A stretch of 64,000 nt of DNA from Crotophaga sulcirostris (Eukaryota > Chordata > Aves > Cuculiformes > Crotophagidae): contig VYZB01000334.1 in assembly GCA_013397455.1 (NCBI GenBank), positions 457,035 to 521,034 of the forward strand, read 5' to 3'. A model generated the notes under the pieces. It was given only the letters and a program-made list of their open reading frames with translations, had not been told where the DNA came from and did not search any database. Numbering within the stretch: the first letter of the stretch is position 1; each line of letters starts with the position of its first letter. A program made the translations under genes and the position numbers. Below are positions 48,601 through 60,600 of this stretch, piece by piece.

Positions 48601-50562
48601 TAAGAACGTTTTGTTAAGAATTGTATTCCTCTCCATTTTATTCCTATTCATTTCTGGCATCTATATTGCATATCTATCAAGTTTACATGAATTAGAAAGT
48701 ATAGATGTTGTGTTTGATATTAAGGAAATGCTGGTAATTACTTTGAGGAGCATTTCTGAGACTGTTTTGCTGCATGAAATGATCTTTTATTTCAAGTTTA
48801 ACTTTTAATCAGTTGGTGGTTTGTAAAAAAATGTTCCATGCTAATGTGACTGCTCAGTACACTTGCTCTGCAGTTACAAAGCCACCCAATCAGTAACTGG
48901 AGCACAGGCTAATTCCAAAATTATATTGGAATTGTACATGTCTAAGATGTCAAAACAAGTAAAGCAGAATATCTTTATATCTATCCCTTTAAAAAGGGTT
49001 GTTGCAATGTTTACCAAAACCAAAGCAGGCAAATAAATGCAAGGTATTTTCAATTTTATTGGTATTGAAATCAACAAAAAATTAAAAGTAAATAATAATA
49101 AAATTCATACTGCAATAATAAAAAATAGAAGAAAGGACCTAGGGCTAACAAATGCCAAATGGAACATGAATGTCAGAGACAATCTCCTTGCCAGTTTTGC
49201 TTTTTTAGAACCAAATATGTTTTGCTAATTGGACAACATATGGCTCCATTACAGTCTTGTAAATTCACAGTACCAGCAGGCAGTATAACAGCAATTCAGA
49301 AGTATTGCCAGGACAGGCCTACTGTCAGCTGAGTCTTAAACATTTTCTACCTCAAGGATTAGTAGGAAACAAAGTGGAGAAGGCAGAGGAGGAGCCTGGG
49401 CCATGTGCAAGATGATCATGCAGAAGTTGGTCCCTGTTGCAAGTTACAAACCTGTGGGGAGCATCCTAGCAGGGTGGTACATCTGTCTGTCACAACCCAC
49501 ATGGTGTAAAAACGTGTGTATTTGCCTTTCCTCAGCACAAGCTGAACTTGTGCTGCACCTTCTCAGTGTAATATCTGATTTGTCAGGTTTTACAATTCTC
49601 TCCTTGGATGCAACAGAAAGGTTCTCACTGACTTTGATGGCCTTTGTGACAGTCTATGATTAGTGGATGATCATCTTCAAAAGATCAAAATGGACATATG
49701 TATCTAATATTCTATTTTAGAACTGTGGTCTTCCAGCTATGCTGCAATTACAAAGACCTATCAGTTAAAAAATGAAATAATTTCTTTACAATGAACAGTA
49801 GCTGACACAAACTATCAGGAAGGATTTTTTTTTAATCACCATATAAATAGCAGTTCTTAGAACATTTAACACATGACAAATTTCATCAAAGTCATTGGGA
49901 GTTTGGGACAGAAGGAATATTGTCTTGTGACTCTGTCTGATGTGCTTCAGAACCCCCCACCCCCCCCGTTGCAATAACGTCGCTGTAAAGAAATTATAGC
50001 TGGAAGACTCAACTGCATGACTAAAACCTATGTAGTTTGGATGCTTAAGAGCATCATATAAGACCGGTCACAGTTATATTGTTAAACCACGCTCCAACCA
50101 CAGGTACACATGGTGCATTGTATGAACATTAAGGCCATGACGACTTTGGGGATCTTTGCTGTACTTGTGAGTAGGTTCAGGGCAACAGCACAGACCATCA
50201 GAGCTATTAAAATTCTGCTGCCCGATTCCTTTTACTGGTGTGAGTGTGACTAACAACGAAATGAGTCAAAATCACACACAGGCTCAAAACTCAGTGCTAT
50301 AAAACAGAAAAAAACAACCTTTTGGCTATTTGGTTCCTACTTTTTTTTTCATTGAATCTGAGAGGGTTTTTTTAAAAGCATCTAAGTATAAGGCATGATT
50401 CTGCTGCTTACACATCTATGAGTTAAACACTGTTCATCCTGTATTTGTGGGTTCCACACATTCCAGTAGAAATTAGTTCCACGCAATTCAGTAGCATTAT
50501 ATTCACCTACATTTACAGCAAAAAAGATCAGAATAAAAACATTAGATTAGAATGCAACAGAA
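42667..50562. other. Intergenic DNA without recognised genes
   Basis: About 7.9 kb of AT-rich unique sequence. A short C-rich run (near 49960-49977) is the only marked simple repeat. Open frames stay under 100 codons and resemble nothing. No transposon seen. Confidence 0.6.
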
Positions 50563-50655
50563 AAGAACAGCACAGCACAGCATAGCATAGCATAGAATAT
50601 TTTCAGCTGGACGCATTCAAGCACCTTCACATTCTTCTTAAACTGAGGTGTGAAA
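50563..50655 (-). mobile_element. Tiny CR1 remnant with pentamer tail
   Basis: Pentamer tail (AGCAC then AGCAT units, 50565-50597) followed by TTTTCAGCTGG and immediately ACGCATTCAAGCACCTTC and TTCTTCTTAAACTGAGG. The terminal 3' bases are joined directly to an ORF2 segment that lies several hundred bases upstream in an intact CR1, so most of the tail region is deleted. Confidence 0.85.
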
Positions 50656-52100
50656 GGTGCATGTACTGTAGGGAACAACAAGAAAAATATCCTTCTAAAA
50701 ATATCTTCCTTCATTTTATGGAAGAAGAACCACACATAGCTACAAGATGCAGACAAAGTTTAGAAAAATCATGACCAACAGAGAGGATGGAGGTGAGCAC
50801 CAAAGAAGATGGTGGAAGTAGGAACACTGGCTGTGAGGCAGCTGTTGCTTTGACACACCTTCAGGTCACAGCTCACATCCTGTGCTCTCTGCTTTCCACA
50901 AGTCTCATATTCAGTGGTTCCTCAGAAAAGCAGTTTGTGTATTCACCAGTCAAACTTTTTCACCTGACTAGGCATAAACTAACGGGCTCAGTTTAGTGCC
51001 CTCTCAGGCACATAGGAAGTCACAGTGTAGAAATTTGCTCCACATTGAAACTACGGTTCTGCTTCTGGCTCTGCATTGGAGTCTTGGATAAGTTGGGACT
51101 ATTTCTTTCAATTCTTTGTGCCTTCCTTTCCCAGTCTGTCAGAGGAGGGTGGGGGAAACACAAAGGCGAGCTCCAATGATAAAAAATACTAGGTTAACAG
51201 TTGAAACCCTGCAAATAGAGTTATTTGATTTTCTACTATTAATGTTACTCTTTTCATAAAAATCATTGAATTCTGTCACTACCGATCATGGATTGATTGT
51301 GTGCACACAGATTTCATACAGATATTTGTTCATAAACATCTAAAAATCGCTTTTGCAATCACTTTTAATTGCATATTTCAGACTTTTTTCATCAATGCTT
51401 CTACATATACTCATAGAAAACACTTCCAAAATATCTAAAAGTCTCTACGATGAGTTGGTCTATAAAAACAGAGCATATGAGTACATTTTCAACCTACAAA
51501 CCCAAGTGCAACTGTTACTTCTAATCATTCTAACTTGAAAAGTTTATTTCCTGGTTCAGTGCAATGTGCTATTTTCTTCCCCCCCCCCCTTAACTGAAAC
51601 TTCTATAAACACTGCCATTTCCTATTAGTAAAGAATATACCAAAATGAACAGCATATAGGCTTCTATTGCATATAAAAGAGATCTGATGTGTAGCATATA
51701 TGATGTCAGGAACAATATCTAATCAACCAACTCCTTTTTTTAATTAAAGAAAATAAAGCAATACTTCTCTTTATTTTGCAAGTCTATAGCAAACTCACAA
51801 TTGAATATTTTTTTCCTGTGTACCTCTTTGCTGTGTATGTATATATAGATATGTATCTATATTGGTATATATGGTAAGTTAAAACTAACTCCAAATTATG
51901 TCACTTTTTTAGAAATTATTTTTGCGTTAAAATATCATGGATAGTGAGGAACTTGCCCCAGAGCATTCCAAAAGGAAGTCTGACTTTTCAGCTTGGAAGA
52001 AACAGTTGCTGGTTTTAAACTACCATTTTGATTTTTCTACAGCAGAAATGCACGTTTTCTCCAACCGTAAAATTTTCCCATAATAGAAATGAGCCAGTAC
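50656..52100. other. Intergenic DNA without recognised genes
   Basis: AT-rich unique sequence with a C10 run (near 51581-51590) and a TATATAGATATG-type patch at 51838-51880. Nothing else recognised. Confidence 0.6.
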
Positions 52101-52201
52101 CCAGGGGTGTGGTTATCAAAAGATAATCTCATCCCAATCTGATTAGAGGCATAAGGCTCTTGCCTCAAAATGTTCCAGGGTGTGATTATCTTATGATAGC
52201 C
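52101..52201. promoter_or_regulatory. Duplicated GATA-palindrome module (candidate enhancer)
   Basis: Two related blocks about 73 bp apart. Block 1 at 52111-52128 reads GGTTATCAAAAGATAATC; block 2 at 52184-52201 reads GATTATCTTATGATAGCC. Each holds two GATA cores facing each other. Block 2 is the near-reverse-complement of block 1 (16 of 18 bases), and both are preceded by a CCAGGG(G)TGT direct repeat. No repeat family is recognised. GATA-factor binding is inference from motif only. Confidence 0.4.
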
Positions 52202-53914
52202 ATTCCCTGTATCATGTCTTATTGATTAATTAATAAAGCTTCAGCATTACTATTCAGAGGAGGAACTAAGATATCAGCAAGAGATCTGATTCTGGAATGG
52301 GAAAGATTCTTTGAAGCACTCCAAATAACCTCTCCTGTTTTGATTATAGCATCTCTGAAATTATGGGGTCATCGAATGCCAGTTTTTGTTTCTTGTTGGT
52401 GATTATATCAACAGCAATTAAACTGAACCATACTCAGATACATACTTTTGTAAAGACACATTTATACTGAACTGTTTTCTTTGCGTTTATATTGCAGATT
52501 TAGGTTACACAGCAGAACAAAAATGTGTACTCTGGAGAGGATTTCATATTCCAGACACTAACTGTGCTCTTCCTTCTGGGTAGCTCTTAAGTTTTGTGTA
52601 TAGTTATGATGTGAAGGGATCACTGTTCTGCCAAGGGGATTGCTCCCTCCATACCTACACACTATGTACAAAAAGGGATGAGAAAGCCAGTCCTTGGGCT
52701 TCTGAGTTTCCCAGTCCAAGTCATCCAGAGCTACAAGCATAGTACCACTGTTTATCCCCTAAAGATTAGCACAAAGAGGCCTTAAAACAGTGCTGGAGCT
52801 TTAATGGCATTAAACCCACCTCCCTCTCTCTGTAGTGTGTTTGTTCTGTACAAAAAATAAAACTCATGATGTGGGACTTGCTTGAACAGGCAATCCTAAG
52901 CCTAATGTCACAGCCAGCAGATTCTGGTCTCATATTCATTAGTGAAAAGCTGGAGTTATTTCACTGACTTCAGTGGAGCAAAACCAGGTCAAAATGAAGA
53001 TATGGCTGGTGTATGCAAAAAGAACCTCACTAGGAATTAATTCCCTTGCAGTGTAACTTCTATGTACTGATGGCAAAGGAGGCAATATGTCCCCTTCTGC
53101 TAAGAGTTAGATACTTTTTTTTTTTTTTTGGAAAATGACAGTGTTTACATCTGTATTGCAATCTCATCTTTAGATGAAAATTTAAAATGATGAAACATTT
53201 GATTGAACCTCTCATGTAGACATGTGCAGTTTATACCTAAAAAAGGGATTATTATACAACAGTGCAATCCACACCAGAGTAATCCACTGTAATGTATTCT
53301 TTGGCAAATTTTCTGTGTCTGTTGTGTTGCCACCCATTCCATTAATGGAGACTGTTAATTTCTGGAGTTATCTGGAGACAGCTGGAGAGTTGTCACTCTG
53401 CCTTTTCATGACAGAAACAGCTTGCTGTTCCTACTGCCACCACAGGTCTCTTTTGGCTACTCACAGGGGAATGCGGGTATAGATCGAGCTCTGGAAACCA
53501 CTGGCATTTGCTTTATCATGTTACCTACCTATCCCAAAGCAGATTCTCGTGGCTAGTAGCCAAAAATGTTGTTTTCCTTCAGCATTCTCACAGATGCTTC
53601 CATCACTTTGTCAATGCTGCCATTTTTAATTGGTAATTTCTAAAATCTCTGGAAGAGACAAGGTGTTAAGACTGTAGTCTGCCTTTATTCAAAAGTTCTT
53701 TCAGAAGGTGAGTGATGTTATCTTGGGCCATGTATCCATAAGTGGAAGGATAAATCGTCCTCTGGAGTGTCTGTCTCTCATGATTGACAACAAGGAAAGA
53801 GTCAAGATGACTAGTTTGGAAGGGGTGCCTAGTTTTTATGCAGTTGGATGAGATGTGTGGATTTCTGCCTTTATTATAACAAAATCTTAACTGGAACTTG
53901 GGTTCACAATATCA
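52202..53914. other. Intergenic DNA without recognised genes
   Basis: AT-rich; includes a T17 run near 53114-53130. No gene or transposon recognised. Confidence 0.6.
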
Positions 53915-53958
53915 CAGAATGCTAGGGGCTGGAAGGGAATTCTGGACATCATCTAGAC
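53915..53958 (-). mobile_element. CR1 LINE 3' tip, split by a hAT insertion (part 1)
   Basis: CACAGAATGCTAGGGGCTGG followed by GGACATCATCTAGAC is the antisense 3' end of a CR1. It continues in the same orientation at 54167 after a 208-bp insertion; removing that insertion restores a continuous CR1. Confidence 0.9.
53951..53958. repeat. hAT target site duplication, left copy
   Basis: ATCTAGAC, matching ATCTAGAG at 54167-54174 in seven of eight positions. Eight bases is the length made by hAT transposases. Confidence 0.8.
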
Positions 53959-54166
53959 CACGGGTGGCAAACACAAGGCCTGTGGGCTGAATCCAGCCTT
54001 CCACCTTGTTTTTCTGCCCAACACCTTGTTTCTACCTGGTGGCAGCAGTGAACTCCTCGTCCCTATGCTCCTGCTAGCGCTGGTCGTGTGTGCAGCATGT
54101 GTGATGTGTGTTACACTGCAGGAGAAGGCTGATGTGGGCCCTTTGAAAATTAGTTTGATACCTCTG
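53959..54166. mobile_element. hAT-type MITE (208 bp)
   Basis: Non-autonomous DNA transposon inserted in a CR1. The left end reads CACGGGTGGCAAAC and the right end GTTTGATACCTCTG, decayed forms of a hAT terminal repeat close to CAGGGGTGTCAAAC. Just inside are GGCCTGTGGGCTGAATCCAG and GGGCCCTTTGAAAATTAG, typical of short hAT elements of the Charlie type. It is flanked by an 8-bp target duplication (ATCTAGAC / ATCTAGAG). It has no transposase and is too short to code for one. Confidence 0.85.
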
Positions 54167-54174
54167 ATCTAGAG
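54167..54174. repeat. hAT target site duplication, right copy
   Basis: ATCTAGAG directly after the right terminal repeat of the MITE, matching the left copy ATCTAGAC in seven of eight positions. Confidence 0.8.
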
Positions 54175-54665
54175 CAAGCCCCCTGCTAAAGCAAGTTCAC
54201 CTGGAGCAGTTTGAACAGCAGCACATCCAAATGGATTTTTGTAATCTTCGGAAAAGGAGACTCCATAACCTCCCTGAGCAAGCTGTTTCAGTGCTCCATC
54301 ACCCTCACAGTAAAGAAATTTTTCTCATGTTCAGGTGGAACTTTCTGTGTTCCAGTTTGTATGTGTTGCCCCTTGCCCTGTCACTGGACACCACTGGAAA
54401 GTGTCTGGCCGCATCCTCTTGTTTGCTCCTTGGATATTTATAAGCATTGATAGGATCCCTTCTCAGTCTTCTATTTTCCAGGCTAAGCCAACCTGGGTCT
54501 CTCAGTCTTTCCTGGTCTGGGAGATGCTCCAGTTCACTAATCATCTTCATGGCCCTCCACTGGACTCTTCCCAGTATTTCCTTGTCTTTCTTGAACTGAG
54601 GAGCCCAGAACTCAATGCAAAACTCCAGATGTGCCCTCACTAGGGCAGAGGGTTATTAGTATGCA
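54167..54665 (-). mobile_element. CR1 LINE, split by a hAT insertion (part 2)
   Basis: Continuation of the antisense CR1: CCCCCTGCTAAAGCAAGTTC, the 3' UTR, then the ORF2 C-terminus. The - strand frame 54640-54305 (111 codons) reads MRAHLEFCIEFWAPQFKKDK at its start, the conserved CR1 [13 protein letters not shown] segment, and later HKLEHRKFH-like sequence. It ends near 54665 (5' truncation). Confidence 0.92.
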
Positions 54666-57600
54666 GTCTTGGCGGTCGCACCTCCTTTCCTACTTGACAT
54701 AGTAAATGCTTTTTTGCCAGGCTGCAGGTTGTGGAGCTCTGTTCAGCAGAACTGCCTATTTTCTGCACTTAAGATTTAGTGCCACATGTCAGACTTGCTC
54801 TCAAGTCTCATCTTTCTCTGTACAATAGCTCTCCTGAAGAGAAACTCACAGTTCCTGCTAAACACACATCCTAGTGAGGAAATTTCCCCCTTCAATGGTA
54901 CCTTTCTATTCCATTGTTAATTACTATGAATAGAGTTCATCAGGAATCATAATACGTATTCTTCTTGTCTTGAATAGGTTATTCTTCAGATGACAGAAAG
55001 GGAACAAGCAGGCAGATTTAGAAGCCCAAAAAGCAAAATGCACCTGTAAATATTCTTTTTCAAATGTCAAGTTATTTATCACTCTGTTTCAACTCAGTAT
55101 GACAATTACAACTTGGTTTTTCTATGGTGTCCATAAAGCATTTTTCAAAAGTGTTTCTGACTTTGTCCATACTTTTGCAGTTGAAAATGTCATATTCCTT
55201 AAGTAGAAGCCTATGTACCAAGAGCATAACCCAAATGGTCATCCTGACATTCTGACCACCAAAAATAAAGTCAGTAGTCCCTGAAACATTCTTGAATGAA
55301 AAACATGCCTTCAGAACAGGGCAAATGTGTGGCTACTAAAGCGAAGGACTCCTGTGCTTCTCATTGTATATTACTCTTTCTATTCATCTTAAGCAAAAGC
55401 TCACTGTCTGAAGTATATATAATAAGCACTTCTGCTCCCTTCAATAAGATGGACAAGGGGTCTGACTTGCACTTGAAGAAAAGCTTTGTAATAATTCCAA
55501 AGTGTTATTGAAATTTAAGAACTGATCACCTGATTCCAATAGAATTACTTTACATGCACAAAATTTTTAATAAATATAAAATCTCTACTCCTTCAAACTC
55601 TTAGGCATATAATTATGAATGAAAAATGTCTTGGGGCACTCCTTGTCAAATTCAGGCTTACATTCAATGGCTGGGCTCTTTTTTTTACCAAGCTGCTCAC
55701 AATTACACAAGCCAACAACAGATGCTGTGAGAATGGCCATTTGCCTTCCTTTCTCGGCATATAACTTGTGTTGCCCTGCTCTTGCTGTTTAATTGCTCTG
55801 GCCCTCACTGTGTGTTCCTGTGCAGTACCTGCTGCAGTGAGTCCCTGCAGGTGTGAACAGTGAGTTCAGAGTCCTGCACAGCCTGCAGAGTATTTCTAAC
55901 AGCTACATAAGATTATTGACCTTCCGGCTCCATTTTTTACCAGCAACCAAAAATGCCATTTCAATGAGATAAGGTTAATACCACTGAACCATGGCAATGA
56001 CCTAGAATAAGATATTCTACATTATAATGAGCCTAAATACATGTGTGTGCTTGTATAATCGCCAGAAACTGGTAATACTTCATTTTGAACTTCATGACTT
56101 CTTGACCTGTTCTCCATTTAATTAAATCATTGTATAGAATAGAGACATAAAAGATGTTATAACTGGAAAATACTAATCCAAGAATTCATATCTAGTTTGT
56201 TGTCTAATAAAATGTAAAAGCATGCAGTTAACCAGGAGGGAGGATTTGTTGTTTGCTTAGAGCTTTTTTTGTTGGCATTGTCCTGGACAATGTATTGGGT
56301 TTGGTACATGGCTACAGTTACAGAGGCACTGCTCCTGTGATGAGTTAATGTCAGTATCCTCACTATTCCCAAATAGTGCCTTATTCTACAAAGAGTTTCA
56401 CTGATTCAATAGGAATACTTGCACGGTAAAATAGTCAATACCAGAAAAGGAATCACAACCTGATCCTGTGCCATTTGGGCCATAGTTATGTCCACTGGAA
56501 ACTGGAGAGTAGTTTTAAAAAATATGTCATTTTCATCTCTGCAACAGAAAATGCAGCTAGTGAAATCAGCACATAAAAAAGCAGTCCATGGAGTTAAACA
56601 TGATGCCTAAAGGTAGTAATGCAAGAGAAATGATACTTTAAATGCTGTGCAGTGCTATTTTAAGCAGAGGTTTTTGGCAGATATTAATTTTTTCTAAAGA
56701 CCACAAGACTTGTTATTGTTGGATTAAAATAACAGCTGCAAGGGAGGCTGAAATTCTTTCTGAGGTAACAAAGAACAAAGGAAAGACTTTGCATAAGGAT
56801 TTGTGTCAGCTTTAACAGCTAAATTGTGCTCTCAGCTTGGAGAGTAAGATTGCCACTGAAGGCATTGTGTGACCATGCTAGAATTTATCTCAAATGGATG
56901 ACCAAATCCAGGGCTGAGGGCCAGCAGCCAGTGAATGAACTGTTCTTTCACTGAAGCCCTCCAGAAAGTGAAGAGGATCATTTCTAAGTCTGACAAACAG
57001 AAAAAGGAGCGAGGGATTTAAGCCATGTCAGTCCTCTACCCTGACTGACAGTGCAGCCCAGCAAAATCCAGTGTTAGCGCAAAGGAGGAGGGAGTACATT
57101 GCAGCAGTACATACAAGACTGAGTATCTACACTTCCCCTCAAGAAGTGAAGTACACCTGAATGCCATTTTTAGAGTGCAGATTGTTTATGCTACTGCTCA
57201 GAAAATGAGTAATAGCCCTAATTGAAGCCTCTTGTTTTCAGATCTAGGACCAAAGAAAACACAATACAGTCCCTAGTCCCCTAAGACAGAAATGGGCCTT
57301 TGTATGTGATGTGCGTTAGTCTGCAATGTTTATTCTGTGCAAACCAGAGAACAACAGGATAAAACAGAGTTTTCTCATTCCTGAATAAGATAGTGCATGT
57401 TCTCTGAAGAGACTCTCACCTTGCAGATTTTGGTCCACTGGCTCTTTGGTCTATGGCTTTTTTAAGTCTTTAACACACGAGTCTGGCTCTGCAAATTTTG
57501 GCAGTGCAATGTGGAATGAAAAATGCAGATGTGAATGCTCTGAAAATGTATTTTTTTAATTACTGGAATATGTGTTTAATTTCACTGTAAAGACAAAACG

Positions 57601-60600
57601 TAGGAGAGGCTAGCAATGTATAAGTCCTTCTGAGACTGAGGCTAAGCTACAACACATTGTATTCTGCACTTGAACAGTGGCCCTGGATCACAATTCCACA
57701 GATGCAGTGGCCGATCAAGTACAACCTTTATGGGGTGATGGACTGAAACAGAAGGATGCAACTCACATCAGGAACAGCCAGTGCCATCAGGCACTCGCAG
57801 GTCACCAAAGTCGTCAATATCAAGCTTATTTGGGACCAAGACTAATGTATGGACCTGTACATTATGGTTCTCTTTCCATTTTGGAAATGGATAATAAAAT
57901 TTCTTCCAATTCCTGAGGATGTACAGTGAGTTCTCTTGATTTAAAAATTTTCTCCATTTGGGAATGAAGGACAGAACAGAATAACTTCATGTCCAGTCCT
58001 TTCCCACTCTTTGGATGACTTACAAGTTATATTCAAGTGCATCCTTGTGTTTTCCTGGCTTTTGCCTTGAGCTGGGCAATATGAGATATGAATGCAAGAA
58101 CATAGATAAACAAGCAAATAAAAAATAGTTGTTACTACTGAGCAATACACACCTAAAGACAAGAAGGGAATGAAGAGACGTACGAATGGCTGTTTGAGTA
58201 TGAAAAAGATGTTTGTGACCTTTTTGATTGCTTCTTACAAATATTTCCATGCTCTCTGATTACTTCAAAGACTGAATATTAAGCTAGACCTGAAGAAAAT
58301 ACCCTGTGCATTGAGTCTATAAAAAGCAAATGAGCCTCTCCTGAGCCACAGGCACTTTGCTCCCGCTCCTCCAGTCTAAGTCATGAATGCCACTAGGCCA
58401 TGGAGATCAGGGGTGAGCAGGTAAGGAGGCAGGGTAATGAGCTACAGTTTCTCCCCACCGTGCCACAAATGAAGGGTAATGGAAAGCAGGCAGGCTAGTC
58501 CTAACGCCTTTCCTGTCTGAGCATAAACCACCCTTTTCTAGCAAAGATTTCCTGCAATGGAGTTCTCCAGAGTCCATTGCACTCAGCAGTATAACTTGTT
58601 TGAATTCTGTACACCTTTGCCCCTTGTTCTTAATTGTAGCACTTGCCCTATGGAACTTGTAAAACTAAGGTATTTTTTCTTTTCTTTGGAAAAGGGTGGA
58701 GTCAGCATCCAGTCTGCTGCAGACTGGAAACTGGCAGGGCATGATCTGAGGCAGACTAGAAAGGAATGTCCTACTGCTAGCTGAAACATATGCGAACAGC
58801 CTCTCTATTTCTCTTTCTATCAGGTCCTTCAATGTCTTTGGGCTATAGCCGAAAAGAGACTTGGACTTTATAATGCTGAATGTCATAGTCTCTGAGTTGT
58901 AGGCTCTCAATGGCATTTCTAACATCCAAATCTACCCCATGATTATGCTGGAAATTTGGCACCTCAGAGTGGGATTTGCAGAAGACAGCTGAGTGGGGAG
59001 CTGCCAAAGCTGGGCAACAGTGCTGCCAAGGAGAGGATACGTTTTAAATCATATCCTTCGGTGAGAATTGGTAGTCTTACCCTGGGCAACAAATGATGCC
59101 ACTTTCAAATCATTTTGCTGAACCTCCTCCTTTCTCTGAAGGAGTAGAGAACTCCATGTTTGGCTTTGAGAAAGCCCATGTTGCCCTGTTGTTCTGGAGC
59201 TTGCTGCAAGCCTCTGCAGAATGCCAGCTTGTCTCCATCAAGTGTGATTCTTCCATGACGTCTGCAGAAGCCTGAATAAGCCAGGCTGCAGACGGGCAAT
59301 ATGTACTCCTGACAAGCTGTCCATTGCTACAATTTTTCTTGTCCTCCCCTCTGTGCCTGCTTATTGTCTCTTTTACATATTAAGGCTGTAAGGCATTTAG
59401 GGAAGGATATGTCATTTTGTTCTGCTTTATTTTTTGGTCTTTACATTACGTTAGTTCATGGTGTTCCTAGACCAGGAAAGAAATACATATCTTGCTTTGT
59501 GTGTGTTTTTACATCCATTCAGGGAACAGATGCAGTATCACCTGATTTGTTACCAGGAGAGCAGAAATTAGGACTACTGATGGTGATCACAGATAAGTAA
59601 TTTGGAGATCTGGAGTAGTTGGTAAGTTCAAAGAGTCTATATGCTGTACACTGTGTATTTATACCTGGCCAGCCAGCTTTACAACTGAGCAATTCTTTGT
59701 TTTCTGTTTAAACAGCAGGGAGTGGGTGAAATAAATCTTGCTAATCTTCGCATGGGATGTCATGGGCTCTGTGATACCTGGTGTAGACTTTGATTAGAAG
59801 GCTACCATGGCACAGGATGGGAATTGTGCATTAGTTGTCTTAGGGGGGACAAAACTGTTGCTAATTGACAGGCAGATCTATAATAGCTGGTTTGACCTGT
59901 TTTGTTACTAAAAAAATATTTGGCTTCAGATAATAGGTAACATCAAAAAAAGAAAAAAATCAATGCTAATTTCATAGAAGAACAGCTGGGGGATGGTACC
60001 CAAAGGGAACTCTCATGCCCATGTTTGTTTTTATCTGTATTGCATTGAATTCATATCACCTAATTTTTGCCATCTGGTACTTACACACCCAGTTGTCTAG
60101 ATTCTCTCTCTAGTCTGTGGAGAAAGTGCTGGATAGGATGAATCACCTGCCAGAGGTGCTCTTTTTAAATATCTGCCTCAGATGGCATGAATGCTTCTCT
60201 GCAAGTGTTTGCTTCCTTTGTCTGTAGGTGGAGGCTTTTGACTACTCCAGCTAAAAGCCTGACTTTTAAATACAGACAGTTGACTAAGAGCAATCCCACT
60301 CTTCCGTGTGTGCACTCTTCACCTTGCCATCTTCTCTCTTTCACTGGAAATGGAAAAGATTCTTAGCTTAGGAACTGTCTTCTATGCTAAAGTGGTGGAG
60401 TAGCACCATGATACCCCTCACTTGCCAGCTTATTGTCATCACCAAGTCTGGACATGGAAAGGAAGTCCTGGGCTGATGAGATAGCTCATTTCTTATCAGA
60501 ATTAGTGGCAAGTGCCAAGGCTGTGCTGGGTGAACCAGCACCTCCTGGCCTCATGGGGTTTGTGGTGGGATCAGCAGGTTACTTGTGGCTATTGTGCCAA

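Noticed and set aside
57677..57916. 79-codon frame in the right-hand desert
   Set aside because: No recognisable family, no CpG island or splice sites nearby.
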